Assembly (NCBI GenBank): GCA_963976395.1 | Contig: CAXBLG010000033.1 | Location: 1-31,706 of the forward strand | Origin: UBA11612 sp963976395 | Lineage (GTDB): Bacteria > Pseudomonadota > Alphaproteobacteria > Rhodospirillales > Rhodospirillaceae | Reading direction: 5' to 3' | DNA length: 31,706 nucleotides | In this document: piece by piece, positions 6,892-14,927 of the stretch | Numbering within the stretch: position 1 is the first letter of the stretch | Layout: the number at the start of each line of letters is the position of its first letter | Notes under the pieces: model-generated | What the model was told of the DNA's origin: nothing | The model's input: the letters and a program-made list of their open reading frames with translations, nothing else | The model's database searches: none | Position numbers and translations under genes: made by a program

Positions 6892-7638
6892 CTACAGCAG
6901 GCCTTGGCTCTTGAAACTGGTGTGTCCGCCGCGCGCGACGATAATGTGATCGTGCAGCGTAAGACCTACAGCGGTTGCCGCATCTTTTACCTTTCGGGTC
7001 ATGTCGATGTCGGCGCGAGACGGCGTCGGGTCGCCCGAGGGGTGGTTGTGAACCATGATCAGAGCGCTTGCGTTAAGGTCGAGGGCGCGTTTGACCACTT
7101 CACGGGGGTACACCGGTGTGTGATCAACGGTGCCCTTTTGTTGGGCTTCGTCGGCGATGAGCTTGTTTTTACGGTCGAGGTACAGCACGCGAAATTGTTC
7201 TGTGGCGCCGTAAGCCATTTGCGCCGTGCAATAGTCGATCAGCGCTTGCCAGGACGAGATCACCGGCGCTTCGCGCATTTTGGTTTGCAAAAGACGTAGC
7301 GCCGCAGCTTGTGTTGCCTTGAGCGCGACAACGCCGGCATCGCCGAGTCCGTTTATCTCTTTGAGTTTATTCGGATCGGCTGAGATCACTTCGCCGAACG
7401 AGCCGAAGCGGCGCAGTAAATCTTTGGCAATGGGCTTGGTGTCGCGGCGCGGCAGCGCGGCAAATAGCATCAATTCCAGCAGTTCGTAGTCGGGCAGGTT
7501 GTCGGCATCGGAGTGCAGAAAACGCTCGCGGAGCCGCTTGCGGTGGCCGAGATGATCCGAGGTCTGTGAGCTTTGGTTTAAGCCGGACTCATAATGGGGC
7601 GCTGACGGGGCCGACTCATCGAACCCTTTCCCGCTCAC
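6892..7638 (-). CDS. radC: RadC-like JAB/MPN domain protein
   Basis: The 248-aa protein has an N-terminal UPF0758 region with a helix-hairpin-helix-like stretch (KLKEINGLGDAGVVALKA, residues 91-108). A JAB1/MPN-type metal site follows: H197 and H199 in MVHNHPSGDPTPS and D210 in SRAD. The name is historical; a role in recombinational repair is not well supported, and its enzymatic target is unknown. The proposed start is GTG, 5 nt after the stop of the upstream map gene, with AAAGG very close to the start codon, which suggests translational coupling. It is the last gene of the - strand run that starts at 11003. The first 30 residues are variable, so a later start is possible. Confidence 0.88.
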   Translation of the reverse strand: MSGKGFDESAPSAPHYESGLNQSSQTSDHLGHRKRLRERFLHSDADNLPDYELLELMLFAALPRRDTKPIAKDLLRRFGSFGEVISADPNKLKEINGLGDAGVVALKATQAAALRLLQTKMREAPVISSWQALIDYCTAQMAYGATEQFRVLYLDRKNKLIADEAQQKGTVDHTPVYPREVVKRALDLNASALIMVHNHPSGDPTPSRADIDMTRKVKDAATAVGLTLHDHIIVARGGHTSFKSQGLL

Positions 7639-7643
7639 GGCCT

Positions 7644-8447
7644 TTATGCACCGCAGCTGTAGGGCGGTAGATGGTAGCCCTTGGGCGAGAGTGTGAAGAT
7701 TTCAAACCCGGTGTCGGTGACCGCCACGGTATGTTCAAATTGCGCGGACAGTGACCCGTCGCGCGTGACGGCTGTCCAACCGTCTTCGAGAATCTCAGCC
7801 GCAGAGCGTCCGGCATTCAGCATGGGTTCGACAGTGAAAAACATACCGGCTTCCAAGCGCAGTCCTTTGCCGGGAGCTCCGTAGTGCAAGATCTGCGGTA
7901 CGGTGTGCATCGTTCGTCCGATGCCGTGCCCCGCGAAATCGCGGACGGTAGAGTATCCCTGACTCTCGGCATATTTCTGAATGGCGTAACCGATGTCGCC
8001 TAAAGTCGCGCCAGGTCTGATGGCCCCTATGCCGCGCATCATGGCTTCATGGGTTGCAGCGACAAGGCGCTGCGCTTTTTTCCCGACGTTGCCGACGTAA
8101 AACATGCGGCTGGAATCACCGAACCATCCACCGACGATCGGGGTGACGTCGATGTTGACGATATCGCCATCCTTTAGGACTCGTTCACCGGGAACACCGT
8201 GGCAGATGACTTCATTGACCGAGATGCATACGGATTTCGGATAGCCGTGAAATCCCAGAGGGCCCGGTGTCGCACCGTGGGCGAGATGATAGTCGTGACA
8301 GAGGCGATCGAGTTCGCCGGTGGTAATGCCGGGCTTCACGAAATCGGTGATGAAATCCAGTATCTCGGCGGTGAAACTTCCGGCCCGGCGCATTGCCGCG
8401 AAGGCGGCCGCGTCGTGAATAGTTGGTTGTTCGGGGTGCTTTAACAC
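7644..8447 (-). CDS. map: Type I methionine aminopeptidase (second copy in the tandem)
   Basis: MetAP removes the initiator methionine from nascent proteins. All five metal ligands are present: D100, D111, H174, E207 and E238, plus the substrate-site histidine H83 in CHGVPG. The protein is 267 aa, a normal length for type I. It is the downstream member of an adjacent paralogue pair; the two share long identical stretches such as the LSPKGY tail and ITTGELDRLCH versus VTTGELDRLCH. Its GTG start is 12 nt after the neighbour's stop, in the same frame, and no clear ribosome-binding site is visible, so reinitiation or coupling is likely. An internal ATG at residue 19 would clip the N-terminus, so the exact start is uncertain. 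Confidence 0.9.
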   Translation of the reverse strand: MLKHPEQPTIHDAAAFAAMRRAGSFTAEILDFITDFVKPGITTGELDRLCHDYHLAHGATPGPLGFHGYPKSVCISVNEVICHGVPGERVLKDGDIVNIDVTPIVGGWFGDSSRMFYVGNVGKKAQRLVAATHEAMMRGIGAIRPGATLGDIGYAIQKYAESQGYSTVRDFAGHGIGRTMHTVPQILHYGAPGKGLRLEAGMFFTVEPMLNAGRSAAEILEDGWTAVTRDGSLSAQFEHTVAVTDTGFEIFTLSPKGYHLPPYSCGA

Positions 8448-8459
8448 GGGCGCGGGCCG

Positions 8460-9290
8460 TTACTCGGCATCTACATTATACGGCGGGCAGGTGTAGCCCT
8501 TGGGTGAGAGGGTGAAAATCTCTGCGCCGGTTTCAGTCACGCCGATGGTGTGCTCGAACTGCGCGGACAGAGATTTGTCGCGGGTGACGGCGGTCCAGCC
8601 GTCGTCGAGAATCTTGGTGTCGGGCTTGCCAGCGTTAATCATCGGTTCGATGGTGAAGATCATGCCAGGCTCGATCACGTTGCCTTCACCGGGCCGGCCA
8701 AAGTGCATGACGTTGGGCGCCTGATGAAAGACCTGACCGATGCCGTGCCCGCAAAAGTCGCGGACAACTGAAAAGCGCTCGCCTTCGGCGTAAGTCTGAA
8801 TGGCGTGTCCGATATCGCCCAGGGTCGCGCCAGGCTTCACGGCGGCAATGCCGCGCATCAGGGCCTCGTAGGTGACTTCCACCAGGCGGCGGGCTTTGAT
8901 CTTTACGTCGCCGACGAAGAACATACGGCTCGAATCGCCGTACCATCCGTTGACGATGGGCGATATGTCGATGTTGATGATGTCGCCGTCTTTCAAAACG
9001 CGGTCGCCGGGAATGCCGTGACAGACAACGTGATTAATAGACGTGCAGACCGATTTCGGGTAGCCGCGATAGTTTAACGGACCTGGAATGGCGTTGTGGG
9101 CGGTGTGGAATTCGTGGCAGAGGCGGTCGAGCTCGCCGGTGGTGACGCCCGGTTTTACATACGGCGTAATGTAGTCGAGAATCTCGGCCGTGAAACGCCC
9201 GGACACACGCATGGCGGCAAAGGCCTCGGGGCCGTGGATTTCAACGCCGTCGGGGCGTTTAAGAGCAGCTTCGCGCATCGCTTGGTTCAT
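8460..9290 (-). CDS. map: Type I methionine aminopeptidase (first copy in the tandem)
   Basis: The 276-aa protein carries the full MetAP site: H91, D108, D119, H182, E215 and E246. It differs from the downstream copy in the pocket-side loop (GHGIGQVFHQAPNVMHFG versus GHGIGRTMHTVPQILHYG). Such changes could alter metal use or substrate preference, although no catalytic residue is lost in either. It is followed in frame, after one TAA and four codons, by the second copy. It lies downstream of sfsA with a 61-bp gap in which no clear promoter was found. The ATG start has only a weak ribosome site; the ATG at codon 5 is an alternative. Confidence 0.94.
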   Translation of the reverse strand: MNQAMREAALKRPDGVEIHGPEAFAAMRVSGRFTAEILDYITPYVKPGVTTGELDRLCHEFHTAHNAIPGPLNYRGYPKSVCTSINHVVCHGIPGDRVLKDGDIINIDISPIVNGWYGDSSRMFFVGDVKIKARRLVEVTYEALMRGIAAVKPGATLGDIGHAIQTYAEGERFSVVRDFCGHGIGQVFHQAPNVMHFGRPGEGNVIEPGMIFTIEPMINAGKPDTKILDDGWTAVTRDKSLSAQFEHTIGVTETGAEIFTLSPKGYTCPPYNVDAE

Positions 9291-9351
9291 TTACGACTTT
9301 GGTTGGGGGCGAGGCTTAATCACCACCGCGCCGATTTTAGAGATATATGCG

Positions 9352-10068
9352 TCAATTTGGTAAAACCAATCTCAACGGCTTTGCGATGGTTACCCCATTC
9401 GGGCTGACCTCACAACCATAGCAGACGGCCTCAACCCCAGCTTTAAGGGCATTTTTAAGTCCTTTTGCGTAGGTAGGGTCGATATCAGCGGCAATTGTGA
9501 AGGTAGAGCAGTCGGCCCGTTGGACCAGATAGACCATCACGGCGCGGGCGCCTTTTGCCACCATATCGCTCATTTCCACCAGATGTTTGGCACCCCGAGC
9601 GGTGACCGAGTCGGGAAATTCGGCGGGGTCCTTGGGGCCGGTGCCGCGTTTCATGGTCACGTTTTTGACCTCGACATAGCAGGGCGGCTTGCCCTCACTG
9701 GTGAGCAGAATGTCGATGCGCGAGTTTTTGCCGTACTTCTGCTCGCGTTTGAGGGTCTCATACCCCTTCAATTCCTTGATTTTTCCGTCACTTATGGCGT
9801 CGCTCACGATCAAGTTGGGGTGGGCGGTATTGATGCCGACGAGATGGCCGTTCATCTCGATGATCTCCCAGGTGAACTTGAGTTTGCGCTCAGGGTTCTG
9901 GGCGGGCGAAAGCCACACCCGTGCGCCGGGTTCATTCACGGACAGCATCGAGCCGGGATTGGCGCAATGAGCAACAACAATCTCACCGCTCGCCAGCTTC
10001 ACGTCGGTCAGGAACCGTTTGTAGCGTTTGACGAGAACGCCTTCGATCAGCGGTGCGGTAAATTTCAT
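9352..10068 (-). CDS. sfsA: SfsA family DNA/RNA nuclease-like protein
   Basis: The 238-aa product has the SfsA pattern throughout: an N-terminal OB-like region with CANPGSM at residues 35-41, then RIDILL, YVEVKNVTM and the later FPDSVTARGAKHL block. The D...E-V-K arrangement resembles a PD-(D/E)XK nuclease core. The E. coli protein was named for sugar fermentation stimulation and binds DNA; its true role is unclear. The ATG overlaps the stop of the upstream methyltransferase gene by four bases (ATGA), so the two are almost certainly co-translated. The linkage sfsA-map occurs in other Alphaproteobacteria, to my knowledge. Confidence 0.93.
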   Translation of the reverse strand: MKFTAPLIEGVLVKRYKRFLTDVKLASGEIVVAHCANPGSMLSVNEPGARVWLSPAQNPERKLKFTWEIIEMNGHLVGINTAHPNLIVSDAISDGKIKELKGYETLKREQKYGKNSRIDILLTSEGKPPCYVEVKNVTMKRGTGPKDPAEFPDSVTARGAKHLVEMSDMVAKGARAVMVYLVQRADCSTFTIAADIDPTYAKGLKNALKAGVEAVCYGCEVSPNGVTIAKPLRLVLPN

Positions 10069-11003
10069 GAGGTTTTGGTCTCTTTGGAAAATGGAGTTTT
10101 GTCATTCAACTGAATTTCGTCGGTGCTAAGGGCGTCGGCGAGTTTAGCTTTCGCGCTTCCCGGCCGCAGGGGCTGTTGTTGTGAGGCGTGTGGTGCCCAG
10201 GCGGTCAGTGTGACAATCTGGAAACTGGCGACAATGCGGCCGCGATGGTCGGAAAACTTTTCGCGATAAATCTCGGCCGCGCGCATGAAAGTCGCACGCC
10301 TGACCGGAGTCTTGCTGCGTTCCAGCACGGCGTTGGTTTCGGCCATAGCGCGCAGATCAGCCATGAGCTTGAAAATGTTTTCATAAGTTACTTCGATGTT
10401 TTCAGCGTCCACCACTGGCAGAGCAAATCCCGCGCGGCTGAGCAGGTTGCCGGCCTCGCGGACATCAACAAAGGGGGAAACACGGGGTGCGACACCGCCC
10501 GCAGTGTCCGCTTCTGCTTCCATCAAAGATGCACGTAGTTCTTTTAGAGTTTCTCCACCGAATGTTGCGGCCAAAAAAAGTCCATCGGGTTTCAGGCTGC
10601 GGCGAATCTGTGCAAGGGCACCGGGCAGATCGTTGACCCAGTGCAGAGAGAGATTGCTCAGGATTAAATCGAGGCTCTCGTCTTTTATCGGCAGAAATTC
10701 TTCGTCGGCACAGAACGATGGCAGTGCGTGCGCAGTTCGGGCTGCGCCTGTCATGGCAGGCGAGATATCCGCCTGAAGCAACGTCCCGACTTTCTCAGAA
10801 GATTGAATGGGCGATGCCATTTGGCCCGTGTGACAACCAAGGTCCAGAGCCAGGGGAAAGGTGCGGACGACATCGAGCAGACGATCCGCCAGCCGATCGG
10901 CGGATTCGCGCAAAAGGAAGTCGGCTTTAGACAGAGTTTGGGCGGCGCGATCACGTCGGTCCCGCACCAAACCTCGGTCAAACACTTGCATGCTGTCGGT
11001 CAT
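10065..11003 (-). CDS. NDUFAF5-type class I SAM-dependent enzyme
   Basis: The 312-aa protein starts MTDSMQVFDRGLVRDRRDRA, the hallmark N-terminus of the alphaproteobacterial/mitochondrial NDUFAF5 group. A class I methyltransferase fold follows, with motif I LDLGCHTG at residues 53-60 and ILSNLSLHWVNDLP further on. Human NDUFAF5 helps assemble respiratory complex I by hydroxylating an arginine of NDUFS7, so a similar role on NuoB is a reasonable inference. BioC-like malonyl-ACP methyltransferase is the main alternative, since both share this fold. The ATG at 11003 is chosen over an in-frame GTG at 11009 because AAGG stands 5 bases upstream. It is the first gene of the - strand run and begins only 9 bp from the divergent comF start. 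Confidence 0.82.
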   Translation of the reverse strand: MTDSMQVFDRGLVRDRRDRAAQTLSKADFLLRESADRLADRLLDVVRTFPLALDLGCHTGQMASPIQSSEKVGTLLQADISPAMTGAARTAHALPSFCADEEFLPIKDESLDLILSNLSLHWVNDLPGALAQIRRSLKPDGLFLAATFGGETLKELRASLMEAEADTAGGVAPRVSPFVDVREAGNLLSRAGFALPVVDAENIEVTYENIFKLMADLRAMAETNAVLERSKTPVRRATFMRAAEIYREKFSDHRGRIVASFQIVTLTAWAPHASQQQPLRPGSAKAKLADALSTDEIQLNDKTPFSKETKTS

Positions 11004-11012
11004 GCCCACCTT

Positions 11013-11813
11013 ATGGCATTTTCAAGCAAGTCCTTGAAGTCAACGGAGACCGCCCTGGTGCTGGAAGCCTTCCTCACCTCTGCCCGTGCTGTTCCGCGAC
11101 TATTGCTTGACGCGGTGCTGCCGCCTCAATGTCTTGCTTGCAACGCGATTGTCGGCGCGCCCGGCAATCTGTGCTCCAGCTGTTTTTCGGCCTTTTATTT
11201 CATCACTGCGCCTATGTGCCACGCCTGCGGGGTACCTCTGGAGGGTGTCGCTGGTGACGAGATGGTTTGCGGGGCTTGCGCTCACGAGCCGCAAGTCTTC
11301 GGTCAGGCGCGGGCGGCGTTTGTGTATGAAAGTGAGAGTCGGGCGCTGGTGCTGAAACTCAAACATGGTGACCGCACCGATGCGGCGGTTCATTTATCGC
11401 GATGGATGGCCCGTTCGGGAGATGTGCTGCTTGATCGGTGCGATGTCATCGTTCCGGTGCCGCTCCACCGCTGGCGGCTATTTATGCGGACCTACAATCA
11501 ATCGGCATTGCTGGCCAATGCGCTCAGTAAATTGACGGGCAAACCGGCCTGCGCCGATGCGCTGGTGCGGACAAAAGCGACCCGCAACCAAGGCGGATTG
11601 GACCGTAAGGCTCGGCGTCGGAATGTGGCGAGCGCATTCTTGGTGCGCCGCTCGTCCGCCGTGAAAGATCGTCATGTCTTGCTCATTGATGACGTGCTGA
11701 CCACGGGCGCGACGGCGAATGCCTGTGCCCAGGCGCTCTTGAGCGCAGGTGCGGCGGGAGTAGATGTTCTCGTATTAGCTCGAGTGCCGCATCCCGGAGC
11801 GTTTGGCTCTTAG
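11013..11813 (+). CDS. comF: ComF family phosphoribosyltransferase-like protein
   Basis: The product has an N-terminal double zinc ribbon made of CxxC pairs C40/C43, C54/C57, C69/C72 and C86/C89. A phosphoribosyltransferase-type domain follows, with the PRPP-loop motif VLLIDDVLTTGAT near the C-terminus. ComF proteins support uptake or processing of transforming DNA in several bacteria; the biochemical activity is unknown. The ATG at 11013 has no visible ribosome site. A GTG at 11058, with GGAG 9 bases ahead, would give a 251-aa protein and is a strong alternative. A longer open frame reaching back to 10728 lies within the divergent methyltransferase gene and is not credible. The stop overlaps the 3' end of the convergent formyltransferase-like gene. 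Confidence 0.9.
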   Translation: MAFSSKSLKSTETALVLEAFLTSARAVPRLLLDAVLPPQCLACNAIVGAPGNLCSSCFSAFYFITAPMCHACGVPLEGVAGDEMVCGACAHEPQVFGQARAAFVYESESRALVLKLKHGDRTDAAVHLSRWMARSGDVLLDRCDVIVPVPLHRWRLFMRTYNQSALLANALSKLTGKPACADALVRTKATRNQGGLDRKARRRNVASAFLVRRSSAVKDRHVLLIDDVLTTGATANACAQALLSAGAAGVDVLVLARVPHPGAFGS

Positions 11814-12436
11814 GTGTTTGATAGATGCATGCCGCAAGCGATCTGCCGCCGGGTAATTTCTTCAGAACTCATGTCAGGGGTGATGCGGCATAGTTCATCG
11901 CAGTCGGCTTTTGCGGTCTTACGGCCTTGCCAGAGGATGTCTTGATGGGGAAGGGGCTGTGAGAAGACCGCCAAATATGGCGCAAGTCTCCGAAATACGG
12001 CGACAAGGCGGATTAACGTACGGCTTTCAAGCTCAATCAGATCGCACCCCTCGGGAATATCGAACCATTCCGCGTCGATGATCGGCCCTGAATCCACCAA
12101 AGGCGCCATTTCATGGACGGTGAGGCCGAACTGTTCGGCCTTGTCGTAAAGGGCGAAAACGCTGGGATAGCGGCCCGGGCGCTCCGGCGGCCCAGGGTGA
12201 AAATTGTAAGCCGGGCCGGGCAGACCGTCGAGTATTGCGCTTGGAACAATCACGGCGGTGCAAAACGACAGTAACCGTGTGCCGGAGTCGCATTTGTCCG
12301 CAGCCCGCGTGAGTTCTATATGATCATGGGCAATGATGATGTCTAGCGATGGATTGTAGCGAAGTAATTCGCTCGACAAGGCCGGTGCCTCGGCTTCTCC
12401 CGTCAGCAAGATAATCCGGGTAATGGCCACAGGCAT
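11810..12436 (-). CDS. Formyltransferase-fold protein, substrate unknown
   Basis: The 208-aa product matches the N-terminal catalytic domain of folate-dependent formyltransferases. The catalytic Asn-His-Asp set is kept: N78 and H80 in YNFHPGPPERPG, and D115 in PLVDSGPII. The usual SLLP stretch of methionyl-tRNA formyltransferase is replaced by PGPPERPG, and the C-terminal tRNA-binding domain is absent, so it is not Fmt. Similar short proteins are annotated as formyltransferase family or hypothetical. The 3' end overlaps the comF stop by four bases. The ATG at 12436 has GAGG very close by; a GTG at 12430 would place GAGGA at a better distance. It is divergent from grxC. Confidence 0.7.
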   Translation of the reverse strand: MPVAITRIILLTGEAEAPALSSELLRYNPSLDIIIAHDHIELTRAADKCDSGTRLLSFCTAVIVPSAILDGLPGPAYNFHPGPPERPGRYPSVFALYDKAEQFGLTVHEMAPLVDSGPIIDAEWFDIPEGCDLIELESRTLIRLVAVFRRLAPYLAVFSQPLPHQDILWQGRKTAKADCDELCRITPDMSSEEITRRQIACGMHLSNT

Positions 12437-12461
12437 CCATCCTCGTCTATAAAGGGTTAAC

Positions 12462-12496
12462 GCGGTCGGGGGCGATTTGCCGGACCGACCGCTTTT
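12462..12496 (+). repeat. Hairpin with T-tract upstream of grxC
   Basis: GCGGTCGG (12462-12469) and CCGACCGC (12485-12492) pair perfectly around a 15-nt loop and are followed by TTTT. The shape is terminator-like, yet it stands between two divergent genes and 18 bp before the grxC start, where nothing upstream needs terminating. An attenuator or an operator is possible. Confidence 0.5.
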
Positions 12497-12513
12497 AATA
12501 AGCCTAGTGCGTT

Positions 12514-12780
12514 ATGACCAAAATCGAAATCTATACCTCTCCGTTTTGCGGCTATTGCCACCGGGCGAAGCATCTTCTGAATAAGAAACATGCTGCGTTC
12601 ACGGAATTCAACGTGTCTGGCAATGAAGCGCTGCGGGATGAGATGGTCGCCCGTGCGGGCGGCTCACGGACGGTGCCGCAAATATTTATAGGCGAACGTC
12701 ATGTCGGCGGGTGTGACGAGCTTTATGAATTGGATGCCAAGGGCGAGCTTGCCTCGCTTCTCGCGGCTACGGATGGCTAG
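12514..12780 (+). CDS. grxC: Glutaredoxin 3
   Basis: The 88-aa thioredoxin-fold protein has the dithiol active site C12-G-Y-C15 (the usual motif is CPYC), the cis-proline segment TVPQIFIG, and the glutathione-binding GGCDEL. It reduces disulfides and glutathione-mixed disulfides in the cytosol with GSH. The Gly in place of Pro in the active site is a minor variant. No clear ribosome-binding site precedes the ATG. Three bases separate its stop from the next gene, so grxC and the Nit amidase form an operon, a fitting pair because both deal with glutathione. Confidence 0.94.
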   Translation: MTKIEIYTSPFCGYCHRAKHLLNKKHAAFTEFNVSGNEALRDEMVARAGGSRTVPQIFIGERHVGGCDELYELDAKGELASLLAATDG

Positions 12781-12783
12781 AAT

Positions 12784-13611
12784 ATGACCGAGCAAAAAAT
12801 ATCAGCTTCTTTCAAGGCGGCGTGCCTGCAAGTAAATGCGTCCAATGATCTGGCCGCGAACCTTGATGTGGTGACCGATTTGACGCGCAAAGCTGCCGCG
12901 GCGGGTGCGGATATTGTGCTGATGCCTGAAAACGTCGTCATGATGGAGTGGGGCCGAGACAATATTGTCGCCAAAGCCATGCCGGAAGATGTGCACAAAG
13001 GTCTTTTGCACATGAGCGCTTTGGCTAAAGACCTGGGCATTTGGCTTCATGGCGGTAGCTTGAGTGTGCTGTTGCCCGGCGGAAAAGTTGCTAATCGGAC
13101 TTACGTATTTGGCCCAGACGGAAAGGTGATGGCAACCTACGACAAAATTCACATGTTCGACGTGGATCTAGGCGAGGGTGAACGCTATGCGGAGAGCGCG
13201 ACATTTGAAGCAGGCGCGTTGCCTGCATGGGTAGATCTGCCTTGGGGCCGGTTGGGCCTTACCATTTGTTATGATCTGCGTTTTCCGCACCTTTATCGTC
13301 ATCTCGCACAAAATGGCGCCCAATTTTTGACTGTGCCGGCCGCGTTCACCAAGATCACCGGGGCAGCCCACTGGCATGTGTTGATGCGCGCGCGCGCCAT
13401 CGAGACAGGCTGCTTTGTTTTTGCTCCCGCGCAGACGGGTGCGCACGGCAAGCGCAAGACCTATGGACATGCTTTGATCGTCAATCCGTGGGGCGAAGTG
13501 TTGGCCGACGCGGGCGAGGAGCCGGGCTTTATTACCGCCGTCATTGATCCGGATGAGGTTGCACGGGCCCGTGCGCGCATTCCGTCGCTGACCCTCAACG
13601 CCCGGTTTTAG
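12784..13611 (+). CDS. Nit-type carbon-nitrogen hydrolase (probable deaminated glutathione amidase)
   Basis: The 275-aa protein belongs to the nitrilase superfamily, with the Glu-Lys-Cys triad at E49 (VLMPENVV), K121 (TYDKIHMFDV) and C162 (LTICYDLRFP). DKIHMFDVDL and the ICYDLRFPHLYR segment are typical of the Nit1/NitA branch, which hydrolyses deaminated glutathione, a toxic side-product of transaminases. That assignment is by family resemblance; other omega-amidases look similar. It sits directly after grxC, which supports a glutathione link. A short GGCGC/GCGCC inverted repeat follows at 13624-13646. Confidence 0.9.
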   Translation: MTEQKISASFKAACLQVNASNDLAANLDVVTDLTRKAAAAGADIVLMPENVVMMEWGRDNIVAKAMPEDVHKGLLHMSALAKDLGIWLHGGSLSVLLPGGKVANRTYVFGPDGKVMATYDKIHMFDVDLGEGERYAESATFEAGALPAWVDLPWGRLGLTICYDLRFPHLYRHLAQNGAQFLTVPAAFTKITGAAHWHVLMRARAIETGCFVFAPAQTGAHGKRKTYGHALIVNPWGEVLADAGEEPGFITAVIDPDEVARARARIPSLTLNARF

Positions 13612-13709
13612 AGACAAAGCTCAGGCGCCTCGCTGGTTTCAGCGCCACATTTCCTTGAACCTTTTGTGCTAAAGCCCTAGATGAGCCGGATAAGAGAGGT
13701 TGCGCGCAT

Positions 13710-14153
13710 ATGATTCTTTACGATCTCAGTTGCCTGAAAGACCATAACTTTGAGTCCTGGTTTCGCGACAGTGGTGCTGCGGACAAGCTCATAAAGGCTG
13801 GCCAAGTGCCGTGTCCGGTTTGTGGAAGTAAGAAAGTGCAAAAGGCACCAATGGCCCCGCGCATTGCGAAGTCATCGCCGAAAGGCGAGCTTTCTGCGCC
13901 GAGTCCGAAAAACACTGATCTTGCCTCAGCGATGGAAAAGGCGGCGGAAGCCTTTACTGAGTTACGCCAGGCCATCGAAAAGAACTTTGAACATGTCGGC
14001 GAGAAATTTCCCGAAGAGGCACGGCGCATTCACTACGGTGAAACGGAGCAACGCGGTATCTACGGCGATGCAACGCCGAGCGAAGCGCAGGAATTGCTGG
14101 ATGAGGGGATTGAAGTTTATGCAATTCCCCGTGCGCGGCGGACGGATTCCTAA
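13710..14153 (+). CDS. DUF1178 family protein
   Basis: The 147-aa protein starts MILYDLSCLKDHNFESWFRDS and then has CPVCGSKKVQKAPMAPR, giving a small zinc-ribbon-like N-terminus (one Cys near residue 8 and a CxxC near 36-39). A variable middle and a C-terminal block, EEARRIHYGETEQRGIYGDAT, follow; this is the conserved DUF1178 layout. The function is not known. GAGAGG stands 10 bases before the ATG. It is the last gene of the grxC-Nit run and converges on ubiG with a 33-bp gap. Confidence 0.88.
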   Translation: MILYDLSCLKDHNFESWFRDSGAADKLIKAGQVPCPVCGSKKVQKAPMAPRIAKSSPKGELSAPSPKNTDLASAMEKAAEAFTELRQAIEKNFEHVGEKFPEEARRIHYGETEQRGIYGDATPSEAQELLDEGIEVYAIPRARRTDS

Positions 14154-14186
14154 TTTTCCGTCGGCTTTAGCTCTGCGGTGTGCGGA

Positions 14187-14927
14187 TCAAGTCCCCCGTG
14201 TCGCGAACACAATATAGTTTACGTCTAAATCCCGGCTGGTCGCCCATGTATCGGTTGTAAGGCCGTAGGAGAGGCCAGATATGTCCGTTATCGTTAGGCC
14301 TCCTCGACGAAGTCCTTTCGATAATTCGCTGGGCTTCACGAATTTACGCCAGTCATGGGTGCCGGGCGGCAACCAGCGCAATATGTACTCGGCGCCAATC
14401 TTTGCCAAAGCTAAGGATTTTAATGTGCGGTTCAGCGTTGCAGCGATGAGCGCGCCATTAGGTGCCAGTAAACCGCTGGCCGACTCAAGAAAGGTGTTGA
14501 GATCGGTAACGTGTTCTACGACTTCCAGCGTGAGAATGACGTCGTAGCGCTGCTTCTTGCTCAGCAAGTCTTCAGGTGTTGCGGCTTCATATGTGATGTT
14601 GAGATTGGAGCGGGCGGCATGGATGCCGGCGACGGTTACATTTTTCTCGGCCGCGTCGATCCCTGTAACTTCGAAGCCAAGCCGCGCCATGGGCTCCGCT
14701 ATAAGGCCGCCGCCGCACCCGATATCAAGGAGGGTCAGCCCCGCAAACGGTGCCGGGGTTATCGGATCGCGGCCAAAGTGGGAAGAGAGGCGGTCCCGCA
14801 TATACCGAATTCTGGCCGGATTAAACTTATGCAAGGGCCGAAAGGGGCCGGTAGGATCCCACCAAGTGTCAGCAACGCTCTCAAATTTGGCGACTTCCTC
14901 GGGAGAGGCTGTTGAAGCACTGGCCAT
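14187..14927 (-). CDS. ubiG: Ubiquinone biosynthesis O-methyltransferase
   Basis: The 246-aa enzyme catalyses both O-methylations in ubiquinone synthesis with SAM, at the inner face of the membrane. The N-terminus EVAKFESVADTWWDPTGPF is the UbiG signature. Motif I is LDIGCGGG at residues 67-74, and LEVVEHVTD and ATLNRT follow in the usual places. AGAGGA lies 6 bases before the ATG. It is divergent from lysC across a 297-bp gap, a ubiG/lysC pairing I recall from other Alphaproteobacteria. Confidence 0.96.
   Translation of the reverse strand: MASASTASPEEVAKFESVADTWWDPTGPFRPLHKFNPARIRYMRDRLSSHFGRDPITPAPFAGLTLLDIGCGGGLIAEPMARLGFEVTGIDAAEKNVTVAGIHAARSNLNITYEAATPEDLLSKKQRYDVILTLEVVEHVTDLNTFLESASGLLAPNGALIAATLNRTLKSLALAKIGAEYILRWLPPGTHDWRKFVKPSELSKGLRRGGLTITDISGLSYGLTTDTWATSRDLDVNYIVFATRGT

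Noticed and set aside
10728..11012. N-terminal extension of ComF by 95 residues
   Set aside because: It is antisense to the methyltransferase gene, has no family resemblance, and the zinc-ribbon protein begins after 11013.
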